Position numbers and translations under genes: made by a program. From positions 1-64,000 of the forward strand of contig NZ_NQVN01000017.1 in NCBI RefSeq assembly GCF_002770725.1: a stretch of DNA of 64,000 bases, read 5' to 3'. The notes below the pieces were generated by a model. The model worked only from the letters and a program-made list of their open reading frames with translations, was not told where the DNA came from and made no database searches. Every line of letters starts with the position of its first letter. The first letter of the stretch is position 1. Below, piece by piece: positions 36,317-44,385 of the stretch. The stretch comes from Pleomorphomonas carboxyditropha. GTDB taxonomy: Bacteria; Pseudomonadota; Alphaproteobacteria; Rhizobiales; Pleomorphomonadaceae.

Positions 36317-37213
36317 ATGGCCCGTACCACATTGCCGATGATCGCCGCGGGAGAGGGCGGCCTCAGCCGCTATCTCGACGAAATCCGTCGCTTTCCGATG
36401 CTTGAGCCGCAGGAAGAATACATGCTGGCCAAGCGCTATGCCGACTATGACGACCGCGATGCTGCCCAGAAGCTCGTCACCTCGCACCTGCGCCTCGTCG
36501 CCAAGATCGCCATGGGCTATCGCGGCTACGGCCTGCCGATCGGCGAGGTCATTTCCGAAGGCAACGTCGGCCTGATGCAGGCGGTCAAGCGCTTCGAGCC
36601 GGACAAGGGCTTCCGCCTCGCCACCTATGCCATGTGGTGGATCAAGGCGGCGATTCAAGAATACATCCTGCGCTCGTGGTCGCTGGTCAAGATGGGCACG
36701 ACGGCCAACCAGAAGCGGCTGTTCTTCAATCTCCGCAAGGCCAAGAGCCAGCTCCAGGCGCTCGGCGACGGCGACCTCAAGCCCGATCAGGTGGAGGCGA
36801 TCGCCACCAAGCTCGGCGTGACCGAGGAAGACGTCGTGTCGATGAACCGGCGCCTCAGCGGCGACGCCTCGCTCAATTCGCCGTTGCGCTCGGACAGCGA
36901 GAGCGGCGAGTGGCAGGACTGGCTGGTCGACGACCGCGACGACCAGGAAACGGTCCTGGCCGATTCCGAGGAGCTCGATCAGCGGCGCGCCATGCTGAAG
37001 CGGGCGCTCGGCGTGCTCAACGAGCGCGAGCGCCGCATCTTCGAGGCGCGGCGGCTCGCCGAGGATCCGATGACGCTGGAAGATCTTTCCACCGAGTTCG
37101 GCGTCAGCCGCGAGCGCGTCCGCCAGATCGAGGTGCGCGCCTTCGAGAAGGTGCAGGAGGCCGTCAAGGCCCAGGCCCGCGAGCAGGTGCCGGCCGTCGT
37201 CGAGGCCGGCTGA
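36317..37213 (+). CDS. rpoH: RNA polymerase sigma-32 factor RpoH
   Basis: The heat-shock sigma factor, 298 residues. Region 2 runs from about residue 45 (LVTSHLRLVAKIAMGYRGYGLPIGEVISEGNVGLMQAVKRFEP, then FRLATYAMWWIKAAIQEYIL), the RpoH-specific box QKRLFFNLRKAK is present, and region 4 ends LEDLSTEFGVSRERVRQIEVRAFEKVQ. The ATG at 36317 follows AAGGGGGG. Its likely targets include chaperones and the ftsH gene in this window, inferred from other alphaproteobacteria. Many Hyphomicrobiales have several rpoH copies; which one this is cannot be told. Confidence 0.96.
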   Translation: MARTTLPMIAAGEGGLSRYLDEIRRFPMLEPQEEYMLAKRYADYDDRDAAQKLVTSHLRLVAKIAMGYRGYGLPIGEVISEGNVGLMQAVKRFEPDKGFRLATYAMWWIKAAIQEYILRSWSLVKMGTTANQKRLFFNLRKAKSQLQALGDGDLKPDQVEAIATKLGVTEEDVVSMNRRLSGDASLNSPLRSDSESGEWQDWLVDDRDDQETVLADSEELDQRRAMLKRALGVLNERERRIFEARRLAEDPMTLEDLSTEFGVSRERVRQIEVRAFEKVQEAVKAQAREQVPAVVEAG

Positions 37214-37264
37214 CGTTCGCCGGCCGAATGCGCGGCCGGTGGCGCGCCGCCGGCACTATCGCGC

Positions 37265-37293
37265 TTGTCCGCGCCGAGGCTTTGCGCTATAGA
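37265..37293 (+). promoter_or_regulatory. rpmE promoter
   Basis: TTGTCC, 17 bases, TATAGA: a good housekeeping-sigma match. The predicted start near 37300 leaves a leader of about 160 bases before rpmE. Confidence 0.5.
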
Positions 37294-37327
37294 GGCGCCC
37301 GACCGGGCCATGCGGTGGACCGGAGAC

Positions 37328-37358
37328 GAGCCGCCCGAGGTGTTCCTCGGGGCGGCTC
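37328..37358 (+). promoter_or_regulatory. rpmE leader hairpin
   Basis: A long GC-rich stem (GAGCCGCCCGAGG with CCTCGGGGCGGCTC, TGTT loop, one bulge) is followed at 37370 by a second GAGCCGCC that could compete for the same GGCGGCTC strand. Such exclusive pairing in a ribosomal-protein leader suggests feedback control. Confidence 0.4.
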
Positions 37359-37459
37359 GTTCCTCTGATGAGCCGCCGCGCGGCCGATACCCCACACCGG
37401 GCGCCCCGACAGGCCGGCGTCACTGATGCGCCCCCGCGGCGCCGGAAAGGACCGAAAAG

Positions 37460-37687
37460 ATGAAGCAGGGCATTCATCCCGACTATCACGACATCAAGGT
37501 CGTCATGACCGACGGCAGCGAGTTCGTCACCCGCTCGTGCTACGGCGCCAAGGACGCGACGCTGAACCTCGACATCGATCCGAAGGTGCACCCGGCCTGG
37601 ACCGGCGGCCAGCAGCAGTTGATGGACCGCGGCGGCCGTCTGTCGCGCTTCAATTCCAAGTTCGGCGGCCTGTTCACCAAGAAGTAA
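37460..37687 (+). CDS. rpmE: 50S ribosomal protein L31
   Basis: A 75-residue large-subunit protein beginning [19 protein letters not shown] with HPAWTG and FNSKFGGLF near the C-terminus. It lacks the CxxC zinc ligands of the zinc-binding L31 type (a single Cys is present), so it is the zinc-independent form. AAAGGAC and AAAAG precede the ATG. It has its own promoter, long leader and terminator, hence it is monocistronic. Confidence 0.95.
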   Translation: MKQGIHPDYHDIKVVMTDGSEFVTRSCYGAKDATLNLDIDPKVHPAWTGGQQQLMDRGGRLSRFNSKFGGLFTKK

Positions 37688-37711
37688 GGCGAGCCGACAG
37701 CCCGAACATGA

Positions 37712-37749
37712 AAAACCCCGGCGCGCGCTGCTCGCCGGGGTTTTGTTTT
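37712..37749 (+). terminator. rpmE terminator
   Basis: CCCCGGCG/CGCCGGGG is followed by TTTTGTTTT; As on the left allow weak use from the rcdA side as well. Confidence 0.9.
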
Positions 37750-37778
37750 GGGCGTAACGGGTCGATCGAAAGTGGGAG

Positions 37779-38312
37779 TCAGCTTTCGACGCGGCGGGCG
37801 CCGAAAGCATTGGCGAGGCGGTCGATGTCGCGGGCGACGAGATTGGCGGCCGGTTCGGCGGCGGTTTCGTAGATCGCCTTGTCCATGTGGACGATGCGCT
37901 CGTGCAGCCGGTCGGTGCGCTCGATGATCGAGCGGAGCGCCGCCGGCAGCTCGCTCCACAGCGGGCCGGACATCACCGGCGCCTGGAAGTCGAGGCGAAC
38001 CTTGTTCTTCTCGCTGCGCGCCTGCTCGGGCGACATCTCGCCCTCGTTGACGGCGCGCTGCATGAGAAGCCAGGAGGCGATCTGCATCAGCCGGGTGGTG
38101 AGGCGCATCGACTCGGTGGAATAGGCGAGCGTGGCGGCGCGGCCGAGCGCCCGGCTTTCGCTGCGGCCGTCGCCGTCGAGATAGCTCGCCGTCTCCTCGA
38201 CCAGCGCCATGCCCTCGCGGAACAGCTCGCGGAACAGCTCCGAATTGAGCGCGCGGGCACCGAAGGCGATGGCCTCCGTGCCGGAATGGGACTTGCCGAA
38301 TAGATCACTCAT
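37779..38312 (-). CDS. rcdA: Protease adaptor RcdA (DUF1465)
   Basis: A 177-residue helical protein of the DUF1465 family, whose founding member in Caulobacter, RcdA, helps ClpXP degrade the cell-cycle regulator CtrA together with CpdR and PopA. Conserved stretches: FGARALNSELFRELFREGMALVEETASYLDG, TESMRLTTRLMQIASWLLMQRAVNEGEMS and the C-terminal LVARDIDRLANAFG. The ATG at 38312 is preceded by GAGGTGG; the longer frame adds non-conserved residues. It is transcribed alone. A single GGTTAAC-type half-site lies upstream. The Caulobacter role is assumed, not shown, for this organism. Confidence 0.85.
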   Translation of the reverse strand: MSDLFGKSHSGTEAIAFGARALNSELFRELFREGMALVEETASYLDGDGRSESRALGRAATLAYSTESMRLTTRLMQIASWLLMQRAVNEGEMSPEQARSEKNKVRLDFQAPVMSGPLWSELPAALRSIIERTDRLHERIVHMDKAIYETAAEPAANLVARDIDRLANAFGARRVES

Positions 38313-38779
38313 CACGCCACCTCTGCACCAGACGCTCGGACGATCGGCCCGGCCGGTTCCGCCGCCCATGAGTTGGACCGCGGAAGCGCCATCGCAAAGA
38401 AAAAGCTGGCGCGGATCGCCGCTCTTCCCCGCAATCCCCAGAACGGGACGAAATGACATCCCCTTCCGGAACAGTCGTCCGACTTTGCGATCAAGGTCGC
38501 AACAGGCATGCCAGGGACGGTCGGAGCCGGCCCGGACATGAATGAAAGGTTAACGCAAAGCGGAAAGGGAGTCTCGGCAAATCCGAGCGGCTGCATCGCG
38601 GCCCGATGCCCAAAAAAGAAGGCCGCCAGGGGCGGCCCTTCATAAGTTAAACAGGGAGGCGTCAAAAGAGTGACGAGAGCCACTCGTGATCCAACCGTGC
38701 GGATCACCGTCTTGATAAACGAAACTGGTAAATGCGCCCTTAACAATGAATATTTTTCGACGGAGGCTGGCCGGCCGGC
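38313..38779. other. Intergenic region between rcdA and the DUF1192 gene
   Basis: No gene is supported in these 467 bases. They contain the rcdA promoter area, one GGTTAAC half-site near 38538, the minus-strand terminator at 38613-38641, and an AT-rich stretch around 38700-38760. Confidence 0.5.
38613..38641 (-). terminator. Terminator of the DUF1192 gene
   Basis: On the minus strand a stem pairing AAGGGCCGCC with GGCGGCCTT (one bulged base) is followed by C and a run of six Ts. It serves the small leftward gene ending at 38780. Confidence 0.7.
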
Positions 38780-38971
38780 TCAGAACTTGAACAGGGAGTC
38801 GGCGGCGCTGCGGACGTCGTCCTTCAGGCGGAGCGCTTCCTCGACCCGGCCGATCTCGGCCTGCAGCAGGTCGATGCGGGCGCGGAGTTCGGCCACCGAG
38901 AGGCGCGACAGATCCTGGCCGACGACATGCGCCGGGGGCGGCGGCTGGGGGCGATCGTCATCGATGGTCAT
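38780..38971 (-). CDS. DUF1192 family protein
   Basis: A 63-residue protein with a disordered proline-rich start and a coiled-coil core (LSRLSVAELRARIDLLQAEIGRVEEALRLKDDVRSAADSLF), the signature of DUF1192, a small family of alphaproteobacteria with unknown function. GAGGAGGA precedes the ATG. It is divergent from the quinone oxidoreductase-like gene 129 bases away. Confidence 0.85.
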   Translation of the reverse strand: MTIDDDRPQPPPPAHVVGQDLSRLSVAELRARIDLLQAEIGRVEEALRLKDDVRSAADSLFKF

Positions 38972-39100
38972 CGAACGTCCTCCTCATTCTGGCACAGGAA
39001 AGTGAAGGCCGGCTCGCCCGGCATGTCAAGCCGGCGAAGACGGAATGAGCTAACCTCCCGGGGCTTTCAGGATCGGCGATTCGTTGCGAAGGAGCTCACC

Positions 39101-40105
39101 ATGGCCGCGTTGCCCTCCGATATGCTGGCGATCGAAATTTCCCGTCCCGGCGGGCCGGAGGTGCTGAAGCCGGCGCGGCGGCCGCTGCCGGTCCTCTCCG
39201 CCGACGGCGTATTGATCGCCGTCGAGGCGGCCGGCATCAACCGGCCGGACGCGCTGCAGCGCCAGGGCGCCTACCCGCCGCCGCCCGGCGCCTCCGACAT
39301 CCCCGGCCTCGAGGTGGCCGGCCGCATCGCGGCGGTCGGCGCCGAGGCGCGGGGGCTGGCGGTCGGCGACAGGGTGACGGCGCTGGTGGCCGGCGGCGGC
39401 TACGCCCAGTATTGCGCGGCGCCGGCCGGCAGTTGCCTGCCCTGGCCGGAGGGCTACGACGCCGTGCGGGCGGCCGCCTTGCCGGAAACCTTCTTCACCG
39501 TCTGGTCCAACGTGTTCGACCGGGGACGGCTGCGGGCCGGCGAGAGCTTCCTCGTCCATGGCGGCACGTCGGGCATCGGCACCACGGCGATCCAGCTTGC
39601 CCGCGCTTTCGGCGCGCGCGTCTTCGCCACGGCCGGCAGCGCCGACAAGTGCGACGCCTGCCGGCGGCTCGGCGCCGAGATCGCCGTCAACTACCGCGCG
39701 GAGGATTTCGTCGCCGTGCTCCAGGCGGCGACGGCGGGGCGGGGCGTCGACGTCATCCTGGACATGGTGGGCGGCGACTACGTCGACCGCAACTACGAGC
39801 TCGCCGCCGTCGACGGCCGCATCGTGCAGATCGCCTTTCTCGGCGGCGCGAAGGCCTCGGCCAACTTCGCCAGGCTGATGCAGAAGCGGCTCGTCCATAC
39901 CGGCTCGACGCTGAGGCCGCGCGAGGCGGCCTTCAAGGCGGGGGTTGCCGCCTCGCTCCGCGACAAGGTGTGGCCGCTTCTTTCCGCCGGCACCGTTGCG
40001 CCGGTGATCGACCGGGTGCTGCCGTTCGACCGGGCGGCGGAGGCGCATGCCCGCCTCGAGGCCGACCACGTCGGCAAGATCGTGCTGACGCTGGAGGGCG
40101 CCTGA
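39101..40105 (+). CDS. NAD(P)H quinone oxidoreductase (zeta-crystallin-like MDR family)
   Basis: A 334-residue zinc-independent medium-chain dehydrogenase of the quinone oxidoreductase/PIG3 group. The N-terminal domain has GINRPDALQRQGAYPPPPGASDIPGLEVAG; the cofactor site is FLVHGGTSGIGTTAIQLARAFGARVFATAGS, and NYRAEDF suggests NADPH. It probably reduces quinones by one- or two-electron transfer in the cytosol. GGAG lies seven bases before the ATG at 39101. It is followed by the trcR promoter. Confidence 0.88.
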   Translation: MAALPSDMLAIEISRPGGPEVLKPARRPLPVLSADGVLIAVEAAGINRPDALQRQGAYPPPPGASDIPGLEVAGRIAAVGAEARGLAVGDRVTALVAGGGYAQYCAAPAGSCLPWPEGYDAVRAAALPETFFTVWSNVFDRGRLRAGESFLVHGGTSGIGTTAIQLARAFGARVFATAGSADKCDACRRLGAEIAVNYRAEDFVAVLQAATAGRGVDVILDMVGGDYVDRNYELAAVDGRIVQIAFLGGAKASANFARLMQKRLVHTGSTLRPREAAFKAGVAASLRDKVWPLLSAGTVAPVIDRVLPFDRAAEAHARLEADHVGKIVLTLEGA

Positions 40106-40124
40106 GAAAACTGCCCTTCGTCAA

Positions 40125-40153
40125 TTGCGGAACGGCGGCGCCATCTGTATATA
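40125..40153 (+). promoter_or_regulatory. trcR promoter
   Basis: TTGCGG, 17 bases, TATATA upstream of the DUF1013 gene; the predicted start is near 40160, about 73 bases before the ATG. Confidence 0.6.
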
Positions 40154-40232
40154 GGGGTCATTCCCCGCTCATCGTGATACGAGACGGAGGGCCGCCGGCG
40201 AAAGCCGGTGGACCAGCGAAGAGGATTTATCG

Positions 40233-40934
40233 ATGTCGACCCCCTTGATGCCCAAGGCTACCGCCGTCTGGCTGGTCGAGAATACGGCCCTGTCGTTCGA
40301 CCAGATCGCCGCTTTCTGCAAGCTGCACGCTCTCGAGGTGAAGGCCATCGCCGACGGCGAGGCGGCCCAGGGGATCAAGGGTCTCGATCCGATCCTGACC
40401 GGCCAGCTCGGCCGCGAGGATATCGAGAAGGCCGAGAAGGATCCGTCGATCCGCCTGAAGCTGCTCGATCCCAAGGTGCGGGTGCCGGAGGCCAAGCGCC
40501 GCGGGCCGCGCTATACGCCGGTGTCGCGCCGCCAGGACCGGCCGAACGCCATCCTGTGGCTGGTGCGCAACCATCCCGAACTCAAGGATGCGCAGATCAT
40601 GCGCCTCGTCGGCACCACCAAGACGACGATCGCCCAGATCCGCGACCGCACCCACTGGAACTCCGCCAACCTGACGCCGGCCGATCCGGTGACGCTCGGC
40701 CTGTGCTCGCAGATCGAACTGGACATGGAGGTCGAGAAGGCGGGCAAGGCGTCGCCGGAGAAGGTGCTGACGCAGACGCTGCTGCCGGTCGAGGAGACCA
40801 CCTCGCCCGACGCGCTCACCGGCTTCCGCGCCCCGTCGCGCGACGAGGAGGAGGAGCTCGACGCCGAGGCGGTGTTCGCCAAGCTCAACGCGCTGTCCGC
40901 TCCGAAGTCCGACGAGGACGACGACGACCGCTGA
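40233..40934 (+). CDS. trcR: Cell-cycle transcriptional regulator TrcR (DUF1013)
   Basis: A 233-residue protein of the DUF1013 family, whose Caulobacter member TrcR is a cell-cycle transcriptional regulator. Conserved parts: MPKATAVWLVENTALSFDQIAAFCKLHALEVKAIADGEAAQGIKGLDPI near the N-terminus and RRQDRPNAILWLVRNHPELKDAQIMRLVGTTKTTIAQIRDRTHWNSANL, which looks like a helix-turn-helix. The C-terminus is acidic (DEEEELD, DEDDDDR). GAGGAT precedes the ATG at 40233. It stands alone between its own promoter and terminator. Confidence 0.88.
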   Translation: MSTPLMPKATAVWLVENTALSFDQIAAFCKLHALEVKAIADGEAAQGIKGLDPILTGQLGREDIEKAEKDPSIRLKLLDPKVRVPEAKRRGPRYTPVSRRQDRPNAILWLVRNHPELKDAQIMRLVGTTKTTIAQIRDRTHWNSANLTPADPVTLGLCSQIELDMEVEKAGKASPEKVLTQTLLPVEETTSPDALTGFRAPSRDEEEELDAEAVFAKLNALSAPKSDEDDDDR

Positions 40935-40963
40935 GCCGTCATCGCACCGGAACGATTTTTTCG

Positions 40964-40999
40964 ACGGCCGCCCCTTCCGGAGGCGGCCGTTGTCGTTTC
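40964..40999 (+). terminator. trcR terminator
   Basis: ACGGCCGCC/GGCGGCCGT with a nine-base loop is followed by TGTCGTTT, starting about 30 bases past the stop. Confidence 0.7.
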
Positions 41000-41188
41000 C
41001 GGGGTGCGTCTTGGTATTTTCGCTATCCGTGAAGACCCGCAGGGCGTCGACCGCCGGCGAAGGACATTTTTAGGGTTTGTTCAGACCTTGGTCGATGGCG
41101 CAACAAACGCGATCACGGGCTGGTTATCCGCGCAATTATACACAATAATTACAACGATAGACGCAATTTATAAACGGCGGGCCGCGCC

Positions 41189-41217
41189 TTGAACTCCGCG
41201 GCCATCGACTTCATATC
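41189..41217 (+). promoter_or_regulatory. Promoter of the first DUF465 gene
   Basis: TTGAAC, 17 bases, CATATC. An unusually AT-rich stretch lies just upstream (about 41120-41175), which could be an UP-like or DNA-bending region. The rest of the gap from 40935 holds only the trcR terminator. Confidence 0.5.
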
Positions 41218-41271
41218 AAAATTGTGACACGATGACCGTGTTGAGGCTTAGCCCACAGCAAGGAGGCCCGA

Positions 41272-41454
41272 ATGTCTGTTCAGTCGCATATTGCAGAACT
41301 TGAACGCCGTCACGCCGCTCTCGAGCGTGAACTCGACGAGGCTAATCAGCACCCGAGCGTCGACGGCACGACACTGCGCGAATTGAAGCGGCAGAAGCTG
41401 GCCCTGAAAGACGAAATCGTCAAGCTGTCCTCCGAAGCCAAGGTCCTGCATTAA
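41272..41454 (+). CDS. DUF465/YdcH family small coiled-coil protein
   Basis: A 60-residue alpha-helical protein (SHIAELERRHAALERELDEANQHPSVDGTTLRELKRQKLALKDEIVKL), the DUF465 pattern of two helices with an L-K-x-x-K-L-x-L-K-D-E-I core. AGGAGG lies five bases before the ATG. The function is unknown; such proteins are abundant in alphaproteobacteria. A related but distinct member is encoded at 43540. It has its own promoter and terminator. Confidence 0.88.
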   Translation: MSVQSHIAELERRHAALERELDEANQHPSVDGTTLRELKRQKLALKDEIVKLSSEAKVLH

Positions 41455-41489
41455 GGCCGCCGCGGTTCGGAACGTCATCTTAATTCGGC

Positions 41490-41526
41490 AAACGCCACGG
41501 CCTCTGGTCCGTGGCGTTTTGTTTTG
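41490..41526 (+). terminator. Terminator of the first DUF465 gene
   Basis: AACGCCACGG/CCGTGGCGTT is followed by TTGTTTT. Confidence 0.9.
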
Positions 41527-41537
41527 GCACGGGCGGT

Positions 41538-41630
41538 TAGATCGCCTTGCGTCCTGACGGACGCAAGGCGATCTAGTTTCCTGTTGTCGCATCGGACCGA
41601 AAACCGGAGTCCACTTTTCGGTCCGATCCT
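41538..41630. repeat. Rhizobiales-type dispersed palindromic repeat, copy 1
   Basis: Two adjoining palindromes: a 17-pair hairpin around TGAC (TAGATCGCCTTGCGTCC / GGACGCAAGGCGATCTA), then ATCGGACCGAAAA/TTTTCGGTCCGAT. The inverse of this unit occurs at 63816-63920. It directly abuts the opgC stop codon and may serve as its terminator. Confidence 0.8.
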
Positions 41631-42800
41631 TTAGGCCGCCATCGCGTCCTTGCCGGCGGCGGTCGGTTCGGGAACCGCCTTGGGAGCGGCCTTGGCCTTG
41701 CTCGCCTTGCCGAGGTAATCGAGGAAGTAGGCGAGCGCCGCCTGGGCGGTGATGCCGACGGCGATGAAGGCGATCTGCTCGACCGGGCCGGGCTGATCGG
41801 CGAACAGCACCACCTGGCCGACCACCGACAGCGCGGTTCCCAGCCAGAACACCGGCAGCGAATTGCGGCCGATGCGCGACAGCACGCCTTCCGGCGACAG
41901 ACGCCCCAGCCAGCCCATGATCAGCCGGCTGTGGCCGATGACGTAGGCGAGCGACAGGATGTGCAGGAGGCGCGGCAGCGCCACCCAGGGCTTCTCGTTG
42001 ATCTGGAAATTGTGCGGCAGCCAGCTCACCTCGGGGATGCTGCCGTAGAGATTGTAGCGGTGATAGACGCAGGCGGCGATCAGGTAGGCGAGCGCCAGCC
42101 ACCAGAGCGGCCGGAAGAAGGGCACCGGCGTTTCGCCGCGCAGCACCCTTACGCCGGTGAAGAAGCCGACGCCGAAGATCAACTGCCAGGTGAACGGGTT
42201 GAAGAACCAGCCGCCGTTGCCCGGATAGGCCGGCATATTGAGCCCGAAGACATGGGCGGCGGCGTAGGTGGCGACCGAAGTGGCCAGCATGGCGCCGAGG
42301 CCGAAGAAGCGGGCCACCACCATCAGCACCGGCAGGAAAACCAACAGGCAGACATAGAGCGGCAGAATGTTGTGGTAGCCGATCTGCTGCGTCATCAAGG
42401 GTATGCCGATGAAGGCCTTGGTCGGCTCGGCATAGATGGTGTCGATGTTGAGGGGGGTGTTGAGAATGGGCATGCCCCACCGCTGGAGGGCGAAGCAGAA
42501 GATGCCGAGGCCGACCATCAGCGAGGCGATGTGGGCGACGTAAAGCACCACCACGCGCTTGGCGATCTTGGCCAGCGGCAGGGCGATGGCCCCGGCGTAG
42601 AAGCGGGGAAAATAGGCGAAGGCCGAGGCGACGCCGGCGAGCAGCACGAACGCCTCCGCCGAATCGGACAGGCCGAAATTCTTGTGCGTGTAGGGCTCGA
42701 GAACGTTACCCGGAATGTGGTTGATGAAGATCGACAGGAGCGCCAGGGCGCGCAGAATGTCGATCCGGTGGTCGCGTTTGCCGAGAGGCTTGATATTCAT
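41631..42800 (-). CDS. opgC: OpgC-like succinyltransferase of osmoregulated periplasmic glucans
   Basis: A 389-residue integral membrane acyltransferase with at least ten helices. OpgC (first known in Rhodobacter sphaeroides) adds succinyl groups to osmoregulated periplasmic glucans. Family traits: DHRIDILRALALLSIFINHIPGNVLEPYTHKNFGLSDSAEAFVLLAGVAS at the N-terminus and an RHILSLAYVIGHS-like block (LLHILSLAYVIG). The C-terminal 35 residues are Ala/Lys/Pro-rich. The ATG at 42800 is preceded by GGGAGA; the frame continues upstream to 42857 but that part is not conserved. No opgGH genes are in the window. Confidence 0.85.
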   Translation of the reverse strand: MNIKPLGKRDHRIDILRALALLSIFINHIPGNVLEPYTHKNFGLSDSAEAFVLLAGVASAFAYFPRFYAGAIALPLAKIAKRVVVLYVAHIASLMVGLGIFCFALQRWGMPILNTPLNIDTIYAEPTKAFIGIPLMTQQIGYHNILPLYVCLLVFLPVLMVVARFFGLGAMLATSVATYAAAHVFGLNMPAYPGNGGWFFNPFTWQLIFGVGFFTGVRVLRGETPVPFFRPLWWLALAYLIAACVYHRYNLYGSIPEVSWLPHNFQINEKPWVALPRLLHILSLAYVIGHSRLIMGWLGRLSPEGVLSRIGRNSLPVFWLGTALSVVGQVVLFADQPGPVEQIAFIAVGITAQAALAYFLDYLGKASKAKAAPKAVPEPTAAGKDAMAA

Positions 42801-43539
42801 CGGTATTCTCCCGTCTCGGTGCGCCCTTCCGGGCTTTCTGCAAAACGTCTCCCGCAAGAATTGTAAGCGCCGACCTCGGCGAAGACGCGGCGGAACTATG
42901 GCCCCGGGGCTTTAACGCGTCAGAGGTCAAAGGGATGCATGGCGAGGCAAAAAAGCGGAGCGTCGGTCATTACATCGTCACCTGTCCCTGCGGGGGAGAG
43001 CGGCGGGCTCGTGCGGCCAAGGCCGGCTTGTATCGATTCGGAGCCCAGGCGGACCATGCTGCGCGTGGGGCGGATCGCCGGGTGCCGGCAGGCCGCGGAT
43101 GGTCTCCGAGGAGGATCATGTCGTCCGCGCGTGCCCTCAGGGCAGGCGCGGAGCCATCGTTGTCTAGACACATTCGGCGGGGCCGGCAAGATGGAGAAAG
43201 CGCTGGGCGGGCATCCGGTCGTCGGAAAACGCGAGACAATCGCCGTGAGTCGGCTAAGTTTCCGGGCGTATTGCAAGGGGCGGGGCGCTCCTGATCGGTG
43301 TTCTCCGCCCATTCCGGACGGCCGGTTTTTCGATCGGGTGATCCGGGCGGAAAACGGCCGCGAAGGTGGCGCCACAGGGCCGGAAAACGCCGCCGGACAC
43401 GCAAGGGGCGTGGGCGGCCGGGGGCGCGAAAGACGGGGGCTTTCCCGCCGAAGGCCATGAAAAGGCGGCGCGGATCTGCTAGACTGGCATAAATGCCGGG
43501 GCGCGGCCGCCGGTGGGGACGAGGCGAAGGGTTTGCTGG
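42801..43539. other. Gene-free region between opgC and the second DUF465 gene
   Basis: In these 739 bases only arginine-rich open frames occur, with no ribosome sites or family motifs, so I regard it as non-coding. It must hold the opgC promoter and the promoter of the 43540 gene. I see no clear RNA gene or repeat in it. Confidence 0.5.
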
Positions 43540-43752
43540 ATGACCGGGCAGGAAGAAGGCAACGAACAGGTGCAACTGGAGCTGGCGCGGCTCCGCCAGG
43601 AGCACCGGGATCTCGACGCGGCCATCGACGCGATGGTGTCGCTCGGTACCGCCGATTCCATCCAGATCCAGCGCCTCAAGAAGCGCAAGCTGGTGCTGAA
43701 GGACCGAATCAAGCAGCTCGAGGACCAGACGGTTCCCGACATCATCGCCTGA
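43540..43752 (+). CDS. DUF465/YdcH family small coiled-coil protein
   Basis: A 70-residue helical protein with the DUF465 core (LELARLRQEHRDLDAAIDAMVSLGTADSIQIQRLKKRKLVLKDRIKQLED), similar in plan to the protein at 41272 but with a longer acidic N-terminus. The ATG at 43540 is preceded by GAAGG; a GTG at 43513 would add nine residues. It lies 138 bases upstream of purE on the same strand. The function is unknown. Confidence 0.85.
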   Translation: MTGQEEGNEQVQLELARLRQEHRDLDAAIDAMVSLGTADSIQIQRLKKRKLVLKDRIKQLEDQTVPDIIA

Positions 43753-43890
43753 TCCCGACGGGCATGGGGAATCGGTTGCGGCTGCCGGACGCTCGGCTTT
43801 CCGGCACGGGATTGGCGTCTGAGGCTTGCCAGCGCCGGTTATTTCCCCTACCGCCATGGGCACCACGCCGCGAGCCGGGGATTTGCCGAG

Positions 43891-44385
43891 ATGACCGATA
43901 AGCCGCCCGTCGCCATCATCATGGGCAGCCAGTCCGACTGGGCGACCATGAAGCACGCCGCCGACACGCTGGACGCGCTGGACGTGCCGCACAAGGCGAT
44001 GATCGTTTCCGCCCACCGCACGCCCGATCGCATGGTCGCCTTCGCCAAGGGCGCCCGCGCCGACGGCTTCAAGGTGATCATCGCCGGCGCCGGCGGCGCG
44101 GCGCACCTGCCGGGCATGGTGGCGGCGCTGACGCCGCTGCCGGTGCTCGGCGTTCCCGTCGAAAGCCACGCCCTCAAGGGGCAGGACAGCCTGCTGTCCA
44201 TCGTGCAGATGCCGGGGGGCGTGCCGGTGGGCACGCTGGCCATCGGCAAGGCCGGCGCCGTCAACGCGGCGCTGCTCGCCGCCGCCGTTCTGGCGCTGTC
44301 GGACGCGGCGCTGGCCGCCCGGCTCGATCATTTCCGCGCCCGCCAGACGGCCGCCGTTGCCGAGGAGCCGGTCGATGGCGCCTGA
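43891..44385 (+). CDS. purE: N5-carboxyaminoimidazole ribonucleotide mutase
   Basis: It converts N5-CAIR to CAIR in purine synthesis. The 164-residue protein has the class I PurE motifs: [20 protein letters not shown] near the N-terminus, [10 protein letters not shown] with the catalytic histidine, and [14 protein letters not shown], then [12 protein letters not shown]. The gene overlaps purK by eleven bases, so the two are translationally coupled. Confidence 0.96.
   Translation: MTDKPPVAIIMGSQSDWATMKHAADTLDALDVPHKAMIVSAHRTPDRMVAFAKGARADGFKVIIAGAGGAAHLPGMVAALTPLPVLGVPVESHALKGQDSLLSIVQMPGGVPVGTLAIGKAGAVNAALLAAAVLALSDAALAARLDHFRARQTAAVAEEPVDGA

Noticed and set aside
42801-43539. Hidden gene in the 739-base gap after opgC
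   Set aside because: The frames are arginine-rich, without start signals or recognisable domains.
43753-43890. Possible 6S RNA before purE
   Set aside because: The 138-base gap does not show the long closed stem and central bubble of 6S RNA.
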